A stretch of 55,150 nt of DNA from Bacteroidales bacterium (GTDB lineage: Bacteria > Bacteroidota > Bacteroidia > Bacteroidales > UBA10428): contig DATGXG010000041.1 in the NCBI GenBank assembly GCA_035299085.1, positions 1 to 55,150 on the forward strand. The letters are read 5' to 3'. Positions 1 through 8,859 of the stretch are shown here, one piece after another. Numbering within the stretch: position 1 is the stretch's first letter; each line of letters starts with the position of its first letter. Under the pieces are notes generated by a model. That model did no database searches and was not told the DNA's origin. It was given only the letters and a program-made list of their open reading frames with translations. A program made the position numbers and the translations under genes.

Positions 1-1017
1 CGATTGAATGACGGCATTTTTGCCGGTGACAAACGCGTTACAAAAGTGAATGTATACCAGAACGACAGCAGTTCTTATATTCTTTTCTATAATTCAGAAG
101 GTCTTCTTGCTTATGACTACCGTCCGATGGTTGCCCTGAGCGGAGTTTGCATTATGGAAGACAACGGCCGTACCGAAAATTTCTATGTAAGCCGTTCATA
201 CAGGAAAGGCGCTGAATTCCTGACTAACGATATGGTTGATGTTCTTGTGAAAGAAGCCATTGATAAAACATCCATCCTGTTTGAAGCCGGCAAACCAAAG
301 GCCGGTGAAATGGAAGTGGTGATGGGCGCCGGAGAATCGGGTATCCTGTTGCATGAAGCCATGGGTCATGCCTTTGAGGCCGACTTTAACAGGAAGAATA
401 CCTCCATTTTCTCGGATAAAATGAATAAGAAGATTGCCGAAGATTTTGTAACCATCGTGGATAACGGAATCAGGCCTGGTGACAGAGGTGCCCTTAACTT
501 TGATGACGAAGGTAATAAATCCGAAATTACTACGCTTGTTGAAAAAGGTATACTTAAAAGTTACCTGCACGACCGCATCAGCGCAAATTTCTATAAGGTA
601 GCGCCAACAGGAAACGGAAGAAGACAGGACTTCAGGAATATTCCGATTCCGCGTATGCGTTGCACGTACATGGAAAACGGACCTCATAAAAAAGAAGAAA
701 TCATAGCCAGTGTTAAAAACGGTATCTATGTCGAAAACTTCAGCAATGGTGAAGTGAATATCGGACAGGGCGATTTTACTTTCTTTGTAAAGCTTGGATA
801 TATCATTGAGAACGGTAAGCTTACCAAACCTATAAAGGACATAAACATTATCGGTAACGGCCCGCAGGCGCTTGCTGATGTGGTTATGGTAGCAGACGAC
901 CTTGCCATCGCCGAAGGCACCTGGACATGTGGTAAAAACGGCCAGGGTGCACCGGTTACACAGGGCATTCCTACAGTGAAAATAAAAAAACTTACCGTTG
1001 GCGGTGTAAACGCCTGA
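1..1017 (+). CDS. tldD: TldD family metalloprotease, 5' truncated by window edge
   Basis: Catalytic subunit of the TldD/TldE zinc protease, which in enterobacteria matures modified peptides such as microcin B17 and degrades unfolded antitoxin. The zinc motif HEAMGH (HExxxH) is encoded at 352-369, and a conserved Cys in a WTCGKNGQG stretch near the C-terminus fits the third ligand known from the family. Only about 338 codons are present where the family has roughly 450-550, and the frame is open to base 1, so the N-terminal part lies outside the window; the TTG at 4 is not a credible start. It is followed after 13 bases by tldE, so the two are almost certainly one operon and one heterodimer. 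Identification is firm; the physiological substrate here is unknown. Confidence 0.93.
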   Translation, partial: RLNDGIFAGDKRVTKVNVYQNDSSSYILFYNSEGLLAYDYRPMVALSGVCIMEDNGRTENFYVSRSYRKGAEFLTNDMVDVLVKEAIDKTSILFEAGKPKAGEMEVVMGAGESGILLHEAMGHAFEADFNRKNTSIFSDKMNKKIAEDFVTIVDNGIRPGDRGALNFDDEGNKSEITTLVEKGILKSYLHDRISANFYKVAPTGNGRRQDFRNIPIPRMRCTYMENGPHKKEEIIASVKNGIYVENFSNGEVNIGQGDFTFFVKLGYIIENGKLTKPIKDINIIGNGPQALADVVMVADDLAIAEGTWTCGKNGQGAPVTQGIPTVKIKKLTVGGVNA

Positions 1018-1030
1018 TAAATCAATTGCT

Positions 1031-2347
1031 ATGAATACAAACGAAAAATACGAACTCGCAAAACTTGTGATGGAGCATGCTCTCAAAGCAGGTGCCCAGC
1101 AGGTTGCTGTCAAAATATACGATAGCAGGAGCAGCAATATTGAAATCCGCGATCAGAACATTGATACCCTGAAAGAATCGAACAGGGCCGGACTGACAAT
1201 TGATCTGTATGTGGATAAGAAATATTCATCGAATTCTACAAACAGACTTAAAAAGGAAGACCTTTTCAAGTTTGTGGATGATAACGTTGCCGCCACCCGT
1301 TTTTTGGCCGAAGATGAATTCAGGATCCTTCCTGATACGGCGTTGTACTACAAGGGTAACGGTCCGGATTTGAACGTTTTTGATCCTAAAATGGATCAGG
1401 TAGAGGCCAAAACAAAGATCGACCTGGCCATGAACGCCCTGAATGAAGCTTACAAAAAGGACGAAAGGATTGTTTCTGTTACTTCGGATTACGGCGACGG
1501 AATATCAAACGAGGTAATGGTTACCAGCAACGGGTTTAAAGGGGATCAGAAAAACACATGGGTATCCATGAGCGTAAGTGTTTCTCTGAAAACCGACACC
1601 GGAAGACCTGTGGATTACTGGTATGAGAATAACATTTTCGCCGATAAACTGATCACAAAAGATATTGGTAAAAAGGCACTTGAAAAGGCCATTCAAAAAA
1701 TCAATCCTTCAAAGATTGCCTCAGGGAAATATACAGTTGTAATCGACAACAGGGTTTCCGCAAACCTGCTATACCCTGTATTCAATGCACTGAACGGCTA
1801 CAGCCTTTACCAGAAACAATCCTTCCTGGTTGGAAAAATTGGAAAACCGGTTGCATCACCGTTACTGAACGTTGTTGATGATCCTTTCATTCCGTCAGGT
1901 CCCGCATCGAGACTATATGACAGTGAGGGTCTTGCCCTTGTGAAACGTCCTGTAATCGAAAATGGTGTGCTGAAGACTTACTATATTGACACCTATTACG
2001 GACGTAAGTTAAAAATGGATCCTACAAGCGGTGACAGCACCAATTTTATCTTCACACTGGGTACAAGAAACCGTGAGCAAATGATCGGTGATGTTAAGAA
2101 AGGCGTGTTGATCACCGGTTTTATAGGAGGTAACTGCAACGGAACAACAGGTGATTTTTCCTATGGCATCGAAGGATTCGTGATTGAGAACGGTAAACTT
2201 GGTCATCCTATTAATGAAATGAACATTACGGGCAATATGAGCGACTTCTGGTTCAACCTCGCTGAAATGGGTAATGATATCCGTGAAAGCGATTCGATCA
2301 GAATACCATCAATTATGCTTAAGAATGTTGACCTGAGCGGAATTTAA
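1031..2347 (+). CDS. tldE: TldE/PmbA family protein, non-catalytic partner of TldD
   Basis: 438 residues, full length for the PmbA/TldE family. It shares the overall TldD-like layout, with an N-terminal alpha/beta region and a C-terminal region containing the family-typical GNCNGTTGDFSYGIEG stretch, but it has no HExxxH motif, as expected for the partner subunit that completes the proteolytic chamber. Start ATG at 1031 is 13 bases after the tldD stop, so the pair is co-transcribed and probably balanced stoichiometrically. A strong stem-loop terminator follows directly. No linked RiPP precursor or cyclase gene is visible inside the window, so a housekeeping role is more likely than a dedicated peptide-maturation role. 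Confidence 0.92.
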   Translation: MNTNEKYELAKLVMEHALKAGAQQVAVKIYDSRSSNIEIRDQNIDTLKESNRAGLTIDLYVDKKYSSNSTNRLKKEDLFKFVDDNVAATRFLAEDEFRILPDTALYYKGNGPDLNVFDPKMDQVEAKTKIDLAMNALNEAYKKDERIVSVTSDYGDGISNEVMVTSNGFKGDQKNTWVSMSVSVSLKTDTGRPVDYWYENNIFADKLITKDIGKKALEKAIQKINPSKIASGKYTVVIDNRVSANLLYPVFNALNGYSLYQKQSFLVGKIGKPVASPLLNVVDDPFIPSGPASRLYDSEGLALVKRPVIENGVLKTYYIDTYYGRKLKMDPTSGDSTNFIFTLGTRNREQMIGDVKKGVLITGFIGGNCNGTTGDFSYGIEGFVIENGKLGHPINEMNITGNMSDFWFNLAEMGNDIRESDSIRIPSIMLKNVDLSGI

Positions 2348-2362
2348 CCGTAATATAGAATT

Positions 2363-2395
2363 AAAAAGCCCCGGTAAATTCCGGGGCTTTTTTTA
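2363..2395. terminator. Bidirectional rho-independent terminator
   Basis: A 12-base-pair perfect stem (2363-2374 pairing with 2381-2392, core AGCCCCGG/CCGGGGCT) around a 6-base loop, with an A-run on the left and a T-run on the right. It lies between the convergent tldE and UroD-like genes, so it can serve both strands. Confidence 0.9.
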
Positions 2396-3652
2396 TTAGT
2401 AGCCGTTAAACCTATTTAGTGCCTTAAATATGGCCGCAATATTTTCTACCGGCACATTAGCCTGGATGTTGTGAACCGTATTGAATACAAAGCCACCGTC
2501 TTTCGAAAAGATTTCACACAGATCAAGAACCTGTTTTTCAACATCCGCAGGTGTTCCAAAGGGCAATACTTTTTGGGTATCAACTCCCCCACCCCAGAAA
2601 ACAAGATCCTTTCCGTATTTCCTTTTAAGTGTTGCCGGGTCCATACCTGCTGCGTTAATCTGAACCGGGTTGATAATATCAAAACCCGACTCAATAAACG
2701 ATGTCATGAGTGTTTCTACTGCCCCACAGCAATGTTTGAATGTTTTCCACTCTGTATGCCCGTGGATCCAGTTATTCATTTTCTGATAATACGGTTTGAA
2801 AAGCTCATCAAAAGTATCAATCGAGCAAAAGGTTGAATCCTGTGTTCCCAAATCTGTCCCGCAAAGAAAAACAGCATCGATATCATTTCCGACTATTTCA
2901 TAAAGAAGCCTGAAATTTTCAAGGGCAATGTCGGTTTGCTTTTCGAATATACTTTTAAGGTAATCCGGTCGAAGCATCATGGACATATACCACTCCGCCA
3001 CATCGCGAATACCTTTAGGCCTTTTCAAAAACAGGCCAGGAACAAGGGCAATATCGCCCACTGCTGTGCCGCCGAAATTGGCTATGATTCCTTTGCCCGA
3101 TTCACGGCCAATGGCCACCTGGTTCTTCCAGTATTCAAGATCAATCGTCGACAATACGCCAAAATCTTCAAGATTGTCTACAGGGTCCAGGTTTTCTTCG
3201 ACAATCGGTTCCTGGCGGATAATGGCATCGAAAAAGAAGCCTGTTTTGGGCATTTTTCCGCTAGGGGGAACGGTTACATCGCCCTCCGGACAAATCAGGT
3301 AATCGCCATTTGAGTCGGTAATGATATTGAATAACTCAGGTACAAGCAATAGCTGATTCCAGTGGGTACGGTATTCTCTGAATTTCTCATTCGGAAAACC
3401 GAACATGTTATTCCTGGGATTTATTCCAATGGTATCCAGGTGCAATACTTCAGCAAGATCGTCATCAACCTGGCCCAGCATCTGAAAAGGTTCAATAAGC
3501 TTTACCGGCCTTTTTTCAAGACCATAAAAATCCCGAAGCCTTTCCAGGGCCAGAACATGTATACCCGTCACACCTGTTGTGCCCATGTCCACCGGAACCT
3601 TGTCGGTCTGCCTGTGATTGAGGGCCGCTTTAAGACGCTCACGCTTTGTCAT
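2396..3652 (-). CDS. Uroporphyrinogen decarboxylase (URO-D) family protein, probably a corrinoid-type methyltransferase homologue
   Basis: 418 residues in the HemE/MtaA superfamily. The N-terminus TKRERLKAALNHRQTDKVPVD is the family's typical opening. A HCCGAVE motif at residues 307-313 matches the His/Cys zinc-binding region of MtaA-like methylcobamide:CoM methyltransferases rather than heme-pathway HemE, which is shorter and lacks it. The reading frame extends upstream to 3814 and into rsmD, but the ATG at 3652 begins exactly at the conserved N-terminus and leaves a normal 64-base gap, so I chose it. No corrinoid protein or methyltransferase partner gene is adjacent. Substrate unknown; a demethylase or methyl-transfer role is inference from family. 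Confidence 0.85.
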   Translation of the reverse strand: MTKRERLKAALNHRQTDKVPVDMGTTGVTGIHVLALERLRDFYGLEKRPVKLIEPFQMLGQVDDDLAEVLHLDTIGINPRNNMFGFPNEKFREYRTHWNQLLLVPELFNIITDSNGDYLICPEGDVTVPPSGKMPKTGFFFDAIIRQEPIVEENLDPVDNLEDFGVLSTIDLEYWKNQVAIGRESGKGIIANFGGTAVGDIALVPGLFLKRPKGIRDVAEWYMSMMLRPDYLKSIFEKQTDIALENFRLLYEIVGNDIDAVFLCGTDLGTQDSTFCSIDTFDELFKPYYQKMNNWIHGHTEWKTFKHCCGAVETLMTSFIESGFDIINPVQINAAGMDPATLKRKYGKDLVFWGGGVDTQKVLPFGTPADVEKQVLDLCEIFSKDGGFVFNTVHNIQANVPVENIAAIFKALNRFNGY

Positions 3653-3716
3653 ACCCGTATATTTAAAAATAAATATAGCGAAAGCATTTGTAGATTGAGC
3701 CTCCTGAATAAAAAAA

Positions 3717-4247
3717 CTATCTGAAGAAGGAGAAATGAACGCTGCCGTAATTGCGTTCTTCGGAAAAGCGGGGATGATTTGTAAATTTATTCGACTTGCC
3801 ATGTTCAAGTACAAACCAGCCGTTCTCTTTAAGCAGGCTGAACTGCATGATCAAATCAGGGATAGTCTCAATATTTTTTAGTTCATAAGGAGGATCTGCA
3901 ACAATAATATCATACTTCTTATGACACACTGGGATAAACCTGAAAACATCCATCCTCACGGCATGAATTCCTTTCATTCCAATCTCCCCGGCTGTTTTAG
4001 AAATAAATTGAGTGGCCCTCCCGTTGATCTCAACAAGGTCGATATTTTCACAGCCCCTTGAAGCAAATTCAAAACTTAAACTGCCTGTTCCACTGAAAAG
4101 ATCCAGCACTGCAGCATCTTCAAAATCAAAATGATTGGTGAGAATATTAAAAAGGGCTTCGCGGGCAAAGTCGGTTGTAGGTCTTGAATCAAAACCTTTG
4201 CTTACCTCAATCCTTCTCCCGCTGTATTTTCCACCGATGATCCGCAC
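3717..4247 (-). CDS. rsmD: 16S rRNA (guanine(966)-N(2))-methyltransferase RsmD
   Basis: 176 residues, the normal length for RsmD, which methylates G966 of 16S rRNA in the small subunit. It starts with the family hallmark MRIIGGKYSGRR, has the RPTTD motif at 22-26, the SAM-binding LDLFSGTGSLSFE around 48-60 and the catalytic DPPY at 118-121. Its start lies inside the 3' end of the upstream DUF3822 gene (46-base overlap in another frame), which implies translational coupling. The rsmD/DUF3822 pairing is a common Bacteroidota arrangement. Confidence 0.95.
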   Translation of the reverse strand: MRIIGGKYSGRRIEVSKGFDSRPTTDFAREALFNILTNHFDFEDAAVLDLFSGTGSLSFEFASRGCENIDLVEINGRATQFISKTAGEIGMKGIHAVRMDVFRFIPVCHKKYDIIVADPPYELKNIETIPDLIMQFSLLKENGWFVLEHGKSNKFTNHPRFSEERNYGSVHFSFFR

Positions 4248-5089
4248 ATCTGTAAATTTAGTAAATTTAGGAACCTGGAAGTGACCAGTTGTTTAAGTCC
4301 TGACGCCAAGGCCGGAATTTCTGCCGGTTCATCATACCGGCAATCCTGGACATATTGTGAAATTAAATCCCAGTAGCTGAGTTTGGATGCCTGCTCTCCT
4401 GAGATTCTTAACGGAGTTTTAGCCGGATCCAGTCCCATTTTCTGAAATACAAGCAGCAGGTAATATAGAAGGTCATTTTCATTGGTATATTGGAATGTGT
4501 TATAAATCCTGAGTTTTGAATTCCCCGTGCAGGCGATGTCAAAAAATTCAGGATACAATCCCATGAAAACACAGTTCGCAGTAAAATGATTGGGTTGAAC
4601 GGCTATGTGCCGGACAAAAGGTGTTGTCTGGCTTAGAAATTCAACCTTGCGGAAATGCAGGCTGACCAATGAGACGAGTTCCTCAGGTAAGGCAAAAACG
4701 TTAAACAGTCCTGCTTCTGGAATGAAATTGCTGAAAACCGAAATGTGAATATCTTCGCCCTGGTTGAATTTAAGATACTTGTCAGTTACATTTTGATCAA
4801 AGAATTCCTGTGGTATTAGTGTTGTGTGCTGTGTATAACCGGCGAAACAAACATTCCTGAAAGGAAGTGAAAGAAAATCATCACTTAAAAGGGCTTCTTC
4901 AGTTTTCCTCACCAGGTCACCGGTCATAATGACCTGCTCAAATCGTTTACGGCGGAAAACAACATAATTTTCAGTTGCCGGGTTATAAATGCAATAGGAA
5001 AGTCCTTTTTTATTAACCTGAATAAGCAGCGAATACTCTTCTGCGGCTTCCTGTTTAAATGTCCTGTCGATATAATTAATCTCGTGCAT
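4202..5089 (-). CDS. DUF3822 family protein
   Basis: 295 residues from the ATG at 5089 (MHEINYIDRTF). The frame stays open to an ATG at 5149, but that extension would run through the divergent promoter region and adds a hydrophobic stretch that I do not consider part of the family, so the shorter form is preferred. Features such as LSLLIQVNKKGLSYCIYN-like beta strands at the N-terminus and the location immediately upstream of and overlapping rsmD match DUF3822, a Bacteroidota family of unknown function. The constant linkage to rsmD suggests a ribosome- or RNA-related role, but this is inference only. Confidence 0.8.
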   Translation of the reverse strand: MHEINYIDRTFKQEAAEEYSLLIQVNKKGLSYCIYNPATENYVVFRRKRFEQVIMTGDLVRKTEEALLSDDFLSLPFRNVCFAGYTQHTTLIPQEFFDQNVTDKYLKFNQGEDIHISVFSNFIPEAGLFNVFALPEELVSLVSLHFRKVEFLSQTTPFVRHIAVQPNHFTANCVFMGLYPEFFDIACTGNSKLRIYNTFQYTNENDLLYYLLLVFQKMGLDPAKTPLRISGEQASKLSYWDLISQYVQDCRYDEPAEIPALASGLKQLVTSRFLNLLNLQMCGSSVENTAGEGLR

Positions 5090-5106
5090 CCGGTGTCTGA
5101 CTTTTG

Positions 5107-5114
5107 CGAAATTA
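5107..5114 (-). promoter_or_regulatory. Possible -7 box for the DUF3822-rsmD transcript
   Basis: On the minus strand TAATTTCG differs by one base from the Bacteroidota -7 consensus TAnnTTTG and lies 18 bases before the chosen ATG. No clear -33 TTTG is visible, so support is weak. Confidence 0.3.
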
Positions 5115-5149
5115 AATAAAATAACGGGAATGGTAAGTGGTATAATCAA

Positions 5150-5157
5150 TAACTTTG
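5150..5157 (+). promoter_or_regulatory. Bacteroidota -7 box before the helicase gene
   Basis: TAACTTTG is a perfect match to TAnnTTTG and lies 18 bases before the ATG at 5176. A good -33 element is missing. The box overlaps the alternative TTG start at 5155, which argues that translation begins at 5176. Confidence 0.45.
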
Positions 5158-5175
5158 CGAACAGATGAATTAACT

Positions 5176-6591
5176 ATGATTGCTGACCATTTCATTCAAC
5201 AGATCAGGCAAAACCTTGGGCATGTGCCTACGGAAGGCCAGGAGAAGTTGATGAAACAATTAACTGAATTTATTCTTGACCCTGGCAGCAACCGTATCTT
5301 TGTTGTCAAAGGGTTCGCCGGCACCGGGAAAACCTCACTGATCAGCGCACTTGTTAAGACGCTCGATTCAATGAAGATCAAGTCAATGCTCATGGCACCG
5401 ACAGGAAGGGCGGCCAAGGTTTTTTCAGGATATGCCGGTAAAAATGCATTTACCATTCACCGTAAAATATACAGGCAAAAAGCCGCAGGCGATGGCTTCG
5501 GTGAATTTGTCATCAGTAAAAATCTATACAGCAACCTGGTTCTCATTGTGGATGAGGCTTCCATGATTTCGGATTCATTGAATGAAGGAACCCGTTTTGG
5601 TTCAGGAAGGCTGCTGGCCGACCTCATGCAATTTGTCAGGGATGGCGCCAACTGCAAGCTGATCCTGATAGGCGACACGGCGCAACTTCCACCTGTAGGG
5701 ATAGTCGTGAGCCCGGCACTCGACAGAAACCAGCTGGCCCTGTATATGCCCGTGGCAGGCGAATTCCTGCTCAGGGATATCGTAAGGCAAAATCTCGATT
5801 CAGGAATCCTGCATAATGCCACACTGGTAAGGAACCAGATCACGGAAACCAATATGTCGATGCCGGCACTCGAATATAAAAAATACAGGGATATTTTTTT
5901 CATTGGTGGCACGGAGCTAACCGATGTTATGGAAAGTGCCTACAATAAATACGGCATCGACGACACCATTGTGCTGTGCCGGTCGAATAAACGGGCAAAC
6001 CAATACAACGCCGGCATCAGGAAACAGGTGCTGTTTCGGGAAGAAGAACTGGTTCCGGGCGATCTGCTGATGATTGTAAAGAACAATTACTATTGGATTA
6101 AAGACCAACCTGAAATCGAATTCATTGCAAACGGTGACATTGTAAAAATCCTGAAGATAAAAAAATACGAAGAGCGCTATGACTACCGGTTTGCCTACGC
6201 GCTGATGAAACTGGTTGATTACGATATTGAATTCGAAGCCCGGATCATGCTGAATGCATTGACGGCTGATTCTCCCTCCATGAGCCAGGAAGATAACCGC
6301 AAGCTGTATTACAGCGTTTATGAGGATTACCAGCACCTGAATTCAAAAAGTAAGCAATACAAGGCGGTTAAAGAAGATCCCTTCTTCAATGCCCTCCAGG
6401 TGAAATATGCCTATGCAGTTACATGCCATAAGGCGCAGGGCGGCCAGTGGAAAGCAGTCATTATTGACCAGGGTTTCATGAAAGGTGAGAACATCGACAT
6501 GGAATACCTGCGATGGCTGTATACTGCCATTACAAGGGCCACAGAAGAATTGTATTTTGTAAATTTCCCGAAGGAGTTCATTAAAAATTAA
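5176..6591 (+). CDS. RecD-like ATP-dependent DNA helicase (superfamily 1)
   Basis: 471 residues. Walker A GFAGTGKT is at residues 46-53 and Walker B is in LVLIVDEASMIS; GDTAQLPPVG is SF1 motif III. A C-terminal UvrD_C_2-like segment contains YAVTCHKAQGGQW and LYTAITRATEELY, which are motifs V and VI of RecD/TraA-type helicases. The family (AAA_30 plus UvrD_C_2) is present as an orphan in many Bacteroidota, without RecB or RecC. A cytoplasmic DNA repair or recombination role is likely but the specific pathway is not known. The ATG at 5176 is preferred over the in-frame TTG at 5155, which lies in the promoter. The gene stands alone, divergent from DUF3822. Confidence 0.9.
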   Translation: MIADHFIQQIRQNLGHVPTEGQEKLMKQLTEFILDPGSNRIFVVKGFAGTGKTSLISALVKTLDSMKIKSMLMAPTGRAAKVFSGYAGKNAFTIHRKIYRQKAAGDGFGEFVISKNLYSNLVLIVDEASMISDSLNEGTRFGSGRLLADLMQFVRDGANCKLILIGDTAQLPPVGIVVSPALDRNQLALYMPVAGEFLLRDIVRQNLDSGILHNATLVRNQITETNMSMPALEYKKYRDIFFIGGTELTDVMESAYNKYGIDDTIVLCRSNKRANQYNAGIRKQVLFREEELVPGDLLMIVKNNYYWIKDQPEIEFIANGDIVKILKIKKYEERYDYRFAYALMKLVDYDIEFEARIMLNALTADSPSMSQEDNRKLYYSVYEDYQHLNSKSKQYKAVKEDPFFNALQVKYAYAVTCHKAQGGQWKAVIIDQGFMKGENIDMEYLRWLYTAITRATEELYFVNFPKEFIKN

Positions 6592-6596
6592 ACACA

Positions 6597-6693
6597 AAGC
6601 CGCTAGTGCCGGAATCTTTGTAGTATTCACTTTTGCTATTGACAAAGAGCCACGCTAGTGGCGAAATCTAAGATATCGCCACTAGTTTGGCTC
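6597..6693. repeat. REP-like palindromic element, two related units
   Basis: The right unit is a strong imperfect hairpin: GAGCCA (6647-6652) pairs with TGGCTC (6688-6693), and CTAGTGGCGA (6655-6664) pairs with TCGCCACTAG (6676-6685), around an 11-base loop. The left unit (6597-6621) has the short palindrome-like GCCGCTAGTGCC followed by GGAATCTTTGTAG; in the right unit GCCACGCTAGTGGC is followed by GAAATCTAAGATA, so the two share a palindrome-plus-tail design. There is no T-run after the hairpin on either strand, so a pure terminator is less likely, although it does sit between convergent genes (helicase and the LamG protein). Confidence 0.55.
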
Positions 6694-6724
6694 ATGCTCC
6701 GTGGGTGGCCTGTATTAAAAGCAA

Positions 6725-8785
6725 CTATTCCTTCATCAGTTTCATTTCATGATTGCCTGAACTGGTTCTGAGTTGCAAAATATACATTCCCGGTTTCAGG
6801 GCAGATACATCAATACGCTCAGAGCGTCCTGAACCGGCAACATTCCGGTTGATCACAAGTGAACCTGTAAGATTGTAAATCCTGAGGCTGTTCACTTTTT
6901 CAATGTAGTATACTGTCAAATAGTCTTTCACCGGGTTCGGATAAATCATAAAACCAGATTCATTTTCCACAGGTGGCACACCGGTTACTACCAGCCCGAT
7001 ATCAACATAGTTCGTATCATGTGCCACATTAATGGTGGTATCTGCATTCAGGTTATTCACCACAATTCTCCACGAATGATCGGTCGGAGGCACCTGGTAC
7101 ACGTTGTCACCGTTAAAGTCGATATAATAATCAATATGATAATCCTTATCTTTTTGCAGCGAATCAAGAACCAGTGTGAAATCAGCGGTATCAACCGGGG
7201 TCAGCCTGAGGCTATCCAGAAAATCTCCGGTTTCCTTATCTCTCAGATAAAGTACCAGATTCTTTCCTGTTTCAGGAGTGAACCCTGTGAAATTTATTGT
7301 GATTGAAACAGCTGAGTCTCCTCCAGACACAGGGAATATATCCGTGTATTCGGTATTGTAAGAAACGTTCATCACTGTATCCTTTGTGATTACCGGTAAT
7401 TCTTTTCTCCAGGCATGATCCACTGGGGGTGCGGAATACATGCTGTCGTTATTGACATCGGAATAGTAATCAAGATTATAACGTTCTCCGACTGTCAGCG
7501 AATCAAAAGCAACCGTGAAATCACCCGAATCTACAGGTGATAAATACAGACTATCAACAATGCTGTCATTTTGCTGCTGCCTGATGTAGACTGTCATATT
7601 CCTGTCAACTTCCTGGTTGAAACCGATAAAATCCAGAGCCAGGCTGAAATGCGTTGAATCCACCTCGGGCTGAACATCAAAAATCCGTGTGTAGTTGGTG
7701 GAATAAGCAAAATTGATTGCTGAGTCCGAATTGAGCTTTATGTTTTCAACCCGCCATGATTCATCTACAGGTGGTGCGTTATATTTACCGTTTGCATTTT
7801 TATCCGACCAGAAATCAAAATCGTATGCTGTCCCGGCCAGGATCGAATCAAATCGAACGGAAAAATTCCCGGTATCAAATGTCAATGTGGCACTGTCAAG
7901 CCTTTCTTTACTATTGTGGTTAATTACATACATACTGAAAGGTTTATCTATAACGCTTGTCATCCCTGTAAAATTCACTGTAAGTGCATAGGGACCTGTA
8001 GCCGGTTCAGGGGCAACCTGGCAATAAGCTTTGCCGGCACCGTTGTTAAAATGTGCCCTGAAGAGAGATGTATCAATAGCCGTGTTATACAGGGCCAGTT
8101 CATCGAGGTAACCCTCAAAGTGATACTGCTGTCCCGCACTCAGCCATCCTATACCAATGGGCGCTATTGAAGCAAAGTCATCAGTAAACGTATAGGTTGC
8201 AGTAGTATCCAGCTGACCGTCAATAAAAATACTAGTTGTTTTTGCCGTACCGTTTCTTACTATCCCAATCAGGTGCCACAGTCCGTTAATCACCCCTTTC
8301 TTGCTTTCGAGTGTCTGGTTAGTGCCATCGTTTGAAATGAGTGTAAAATTCACTCTTCCGGGATTCGTACAGCTGATTCCGGCCCACCAGTGAACCTGGG
8401 TTACATTATCATCCCTGCCAATAATCACATTATTACTTGAATTGTTGCGGTTAGGACAGGCATTTGTTTTCCTCACCCAGAATTCAATTGTAAAGCTTGC
8501 ATCTTTGCCCCAGTTAAAGTCCTGGTTGGCAGGCAGGGTGACCTGTTTATTCCCGTCGAAGTAGGCGGCTGAATCCACCTTGCCGGGAACATACTCCGGA
8601 GGCGATTGAAATTCGCCATCCAGGTTACCAATACGATCCACAATTTTACTGTGTGATCTTGTATCGAATTTCCAGAAATGGATCAGGCTCTGGGGGCACT
8701 GATCCTGTGCTGCCGTATTGCCGGAACTGAGATAAATCGCAATTAGGCATAACGACAAAATCGTAAAAAATCTTTTCATAGACAT
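6725..8785 (-). CDS. Secreted LamG-domain protein with three internal repeats and T9SS sorting domain
   Basis: 686 residues. An N-terminal signal peptide ends near AAQ at 25-27. Residues 30-255 form a concanavalin A/LamG-like jelly roll opened by C30-P31 and closed by C255. Three repeats of about 105-115 residues follow (about 267-372, 381-486, 494-598), each carrying an acidic loop: D328-R345, D443-R460 and D556-R573, with the pattern DxN(x1-2)[DN]xxYxxPPxDxxWR. The last 75 residues (GFMIYPNPVKDYL onward, ending in KLMKE) are a type A T9SS C-terminal sorting domain, so the protein should be exported and attached to the cell surface. An in-frame ATG at 8779 could be the true start. It sits 75-80 bases downstream of the TonB receptor on the same strand and may share its transcript. 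Binding target unknown; carbohydrate binding is possible. Confidence 0.85.
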   Translation of the reverse strand: MSMKRFFTILSLCLIAIYLSSGNTAAQDQCPQSLIHFWKFDTRSHSKIVDRIGNLDGEFQSPPEYVPGKVDSAAYFDGNKQVTLPANQDFNWGKDASFTIEFWVRKTNACPNRNNSSNNVIIGRDDNVTQVHWWAGISCTNPGRVNFTLISNDGTNQTLESKKGVINGLWHLIGIVRNGTAKTTSIFIDGQLDTTATYTFTDDFASIAPIGIGWLSAGQQYHFEGYLDELALYNTAIDTSLFRAHFNNGAGKAYCQVAPEPATGPYALTVNFTGMTSVIDKPFSMYVINHNSKERLDSATLTFDTGNFSVRFDSILAGTAYDFDFWSDKNANGKYNAPPVDESWRVENIKLNSDSAINFAYSTNYTRIFDVQPEVDSTHFSLALDFIGFNQEVDRNMTVYIRQQQNDSIVDSLYLSPVDSGDFTVAFDSLTVGERYNLDYYSDVNNDSMYSAPPVDHAWRKELPVITKDTVMNVSYNTEYTDIFPVSGGDSAVSITINFTGFTPETGKNLVLYLRDKETGDFLDSLRLTPVDTADFTLVLDSLQKDKDYHIDYYIDFNGDNVYQVPPTDHSWRIVVNNLNADTTINVAHDTNYVDIGLVVTGVPPVENESGFMIYPNPVKDYLTVYYIEKVNSLRIYNLTGSLVINRNVAGSGRSERIDVSALKPGMYILQLRTSSGNHEMKLMKE

Positions 8786-8859
8786 TGTTTTATAAGTTTA
8801 TTGCTGATAAGTGGAATTGCGTAAATCAGGAACAAACCCATAAAACGAAAGTTCAACTG

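Noticed and set aside
196..1137. Long minus-strand frame over tldD
   Set aside because: It is antisense to a strongly conserved metalloprotease and its product has no recognisable motif; a shadow frame.
1031..2347. TldD/TldE as part of a RiPP maturation system
   Set aside because: No precursor peptide, cyclase or exporter gene is present near it in the window; the upstream side is not visible.
2396..3652. Heme-pathway HemE assignment for the UroD-like gene
   Set aside because: Longer than HemE, carries an HCCG zinc-type motif and is not near any heme gene.
3653..3814. N-terminal extension of the UroD-like protein
   Set aside because: It overlaps the end of rsmD and adds low-quality sequence before the conserved TKRERLKAAL start.
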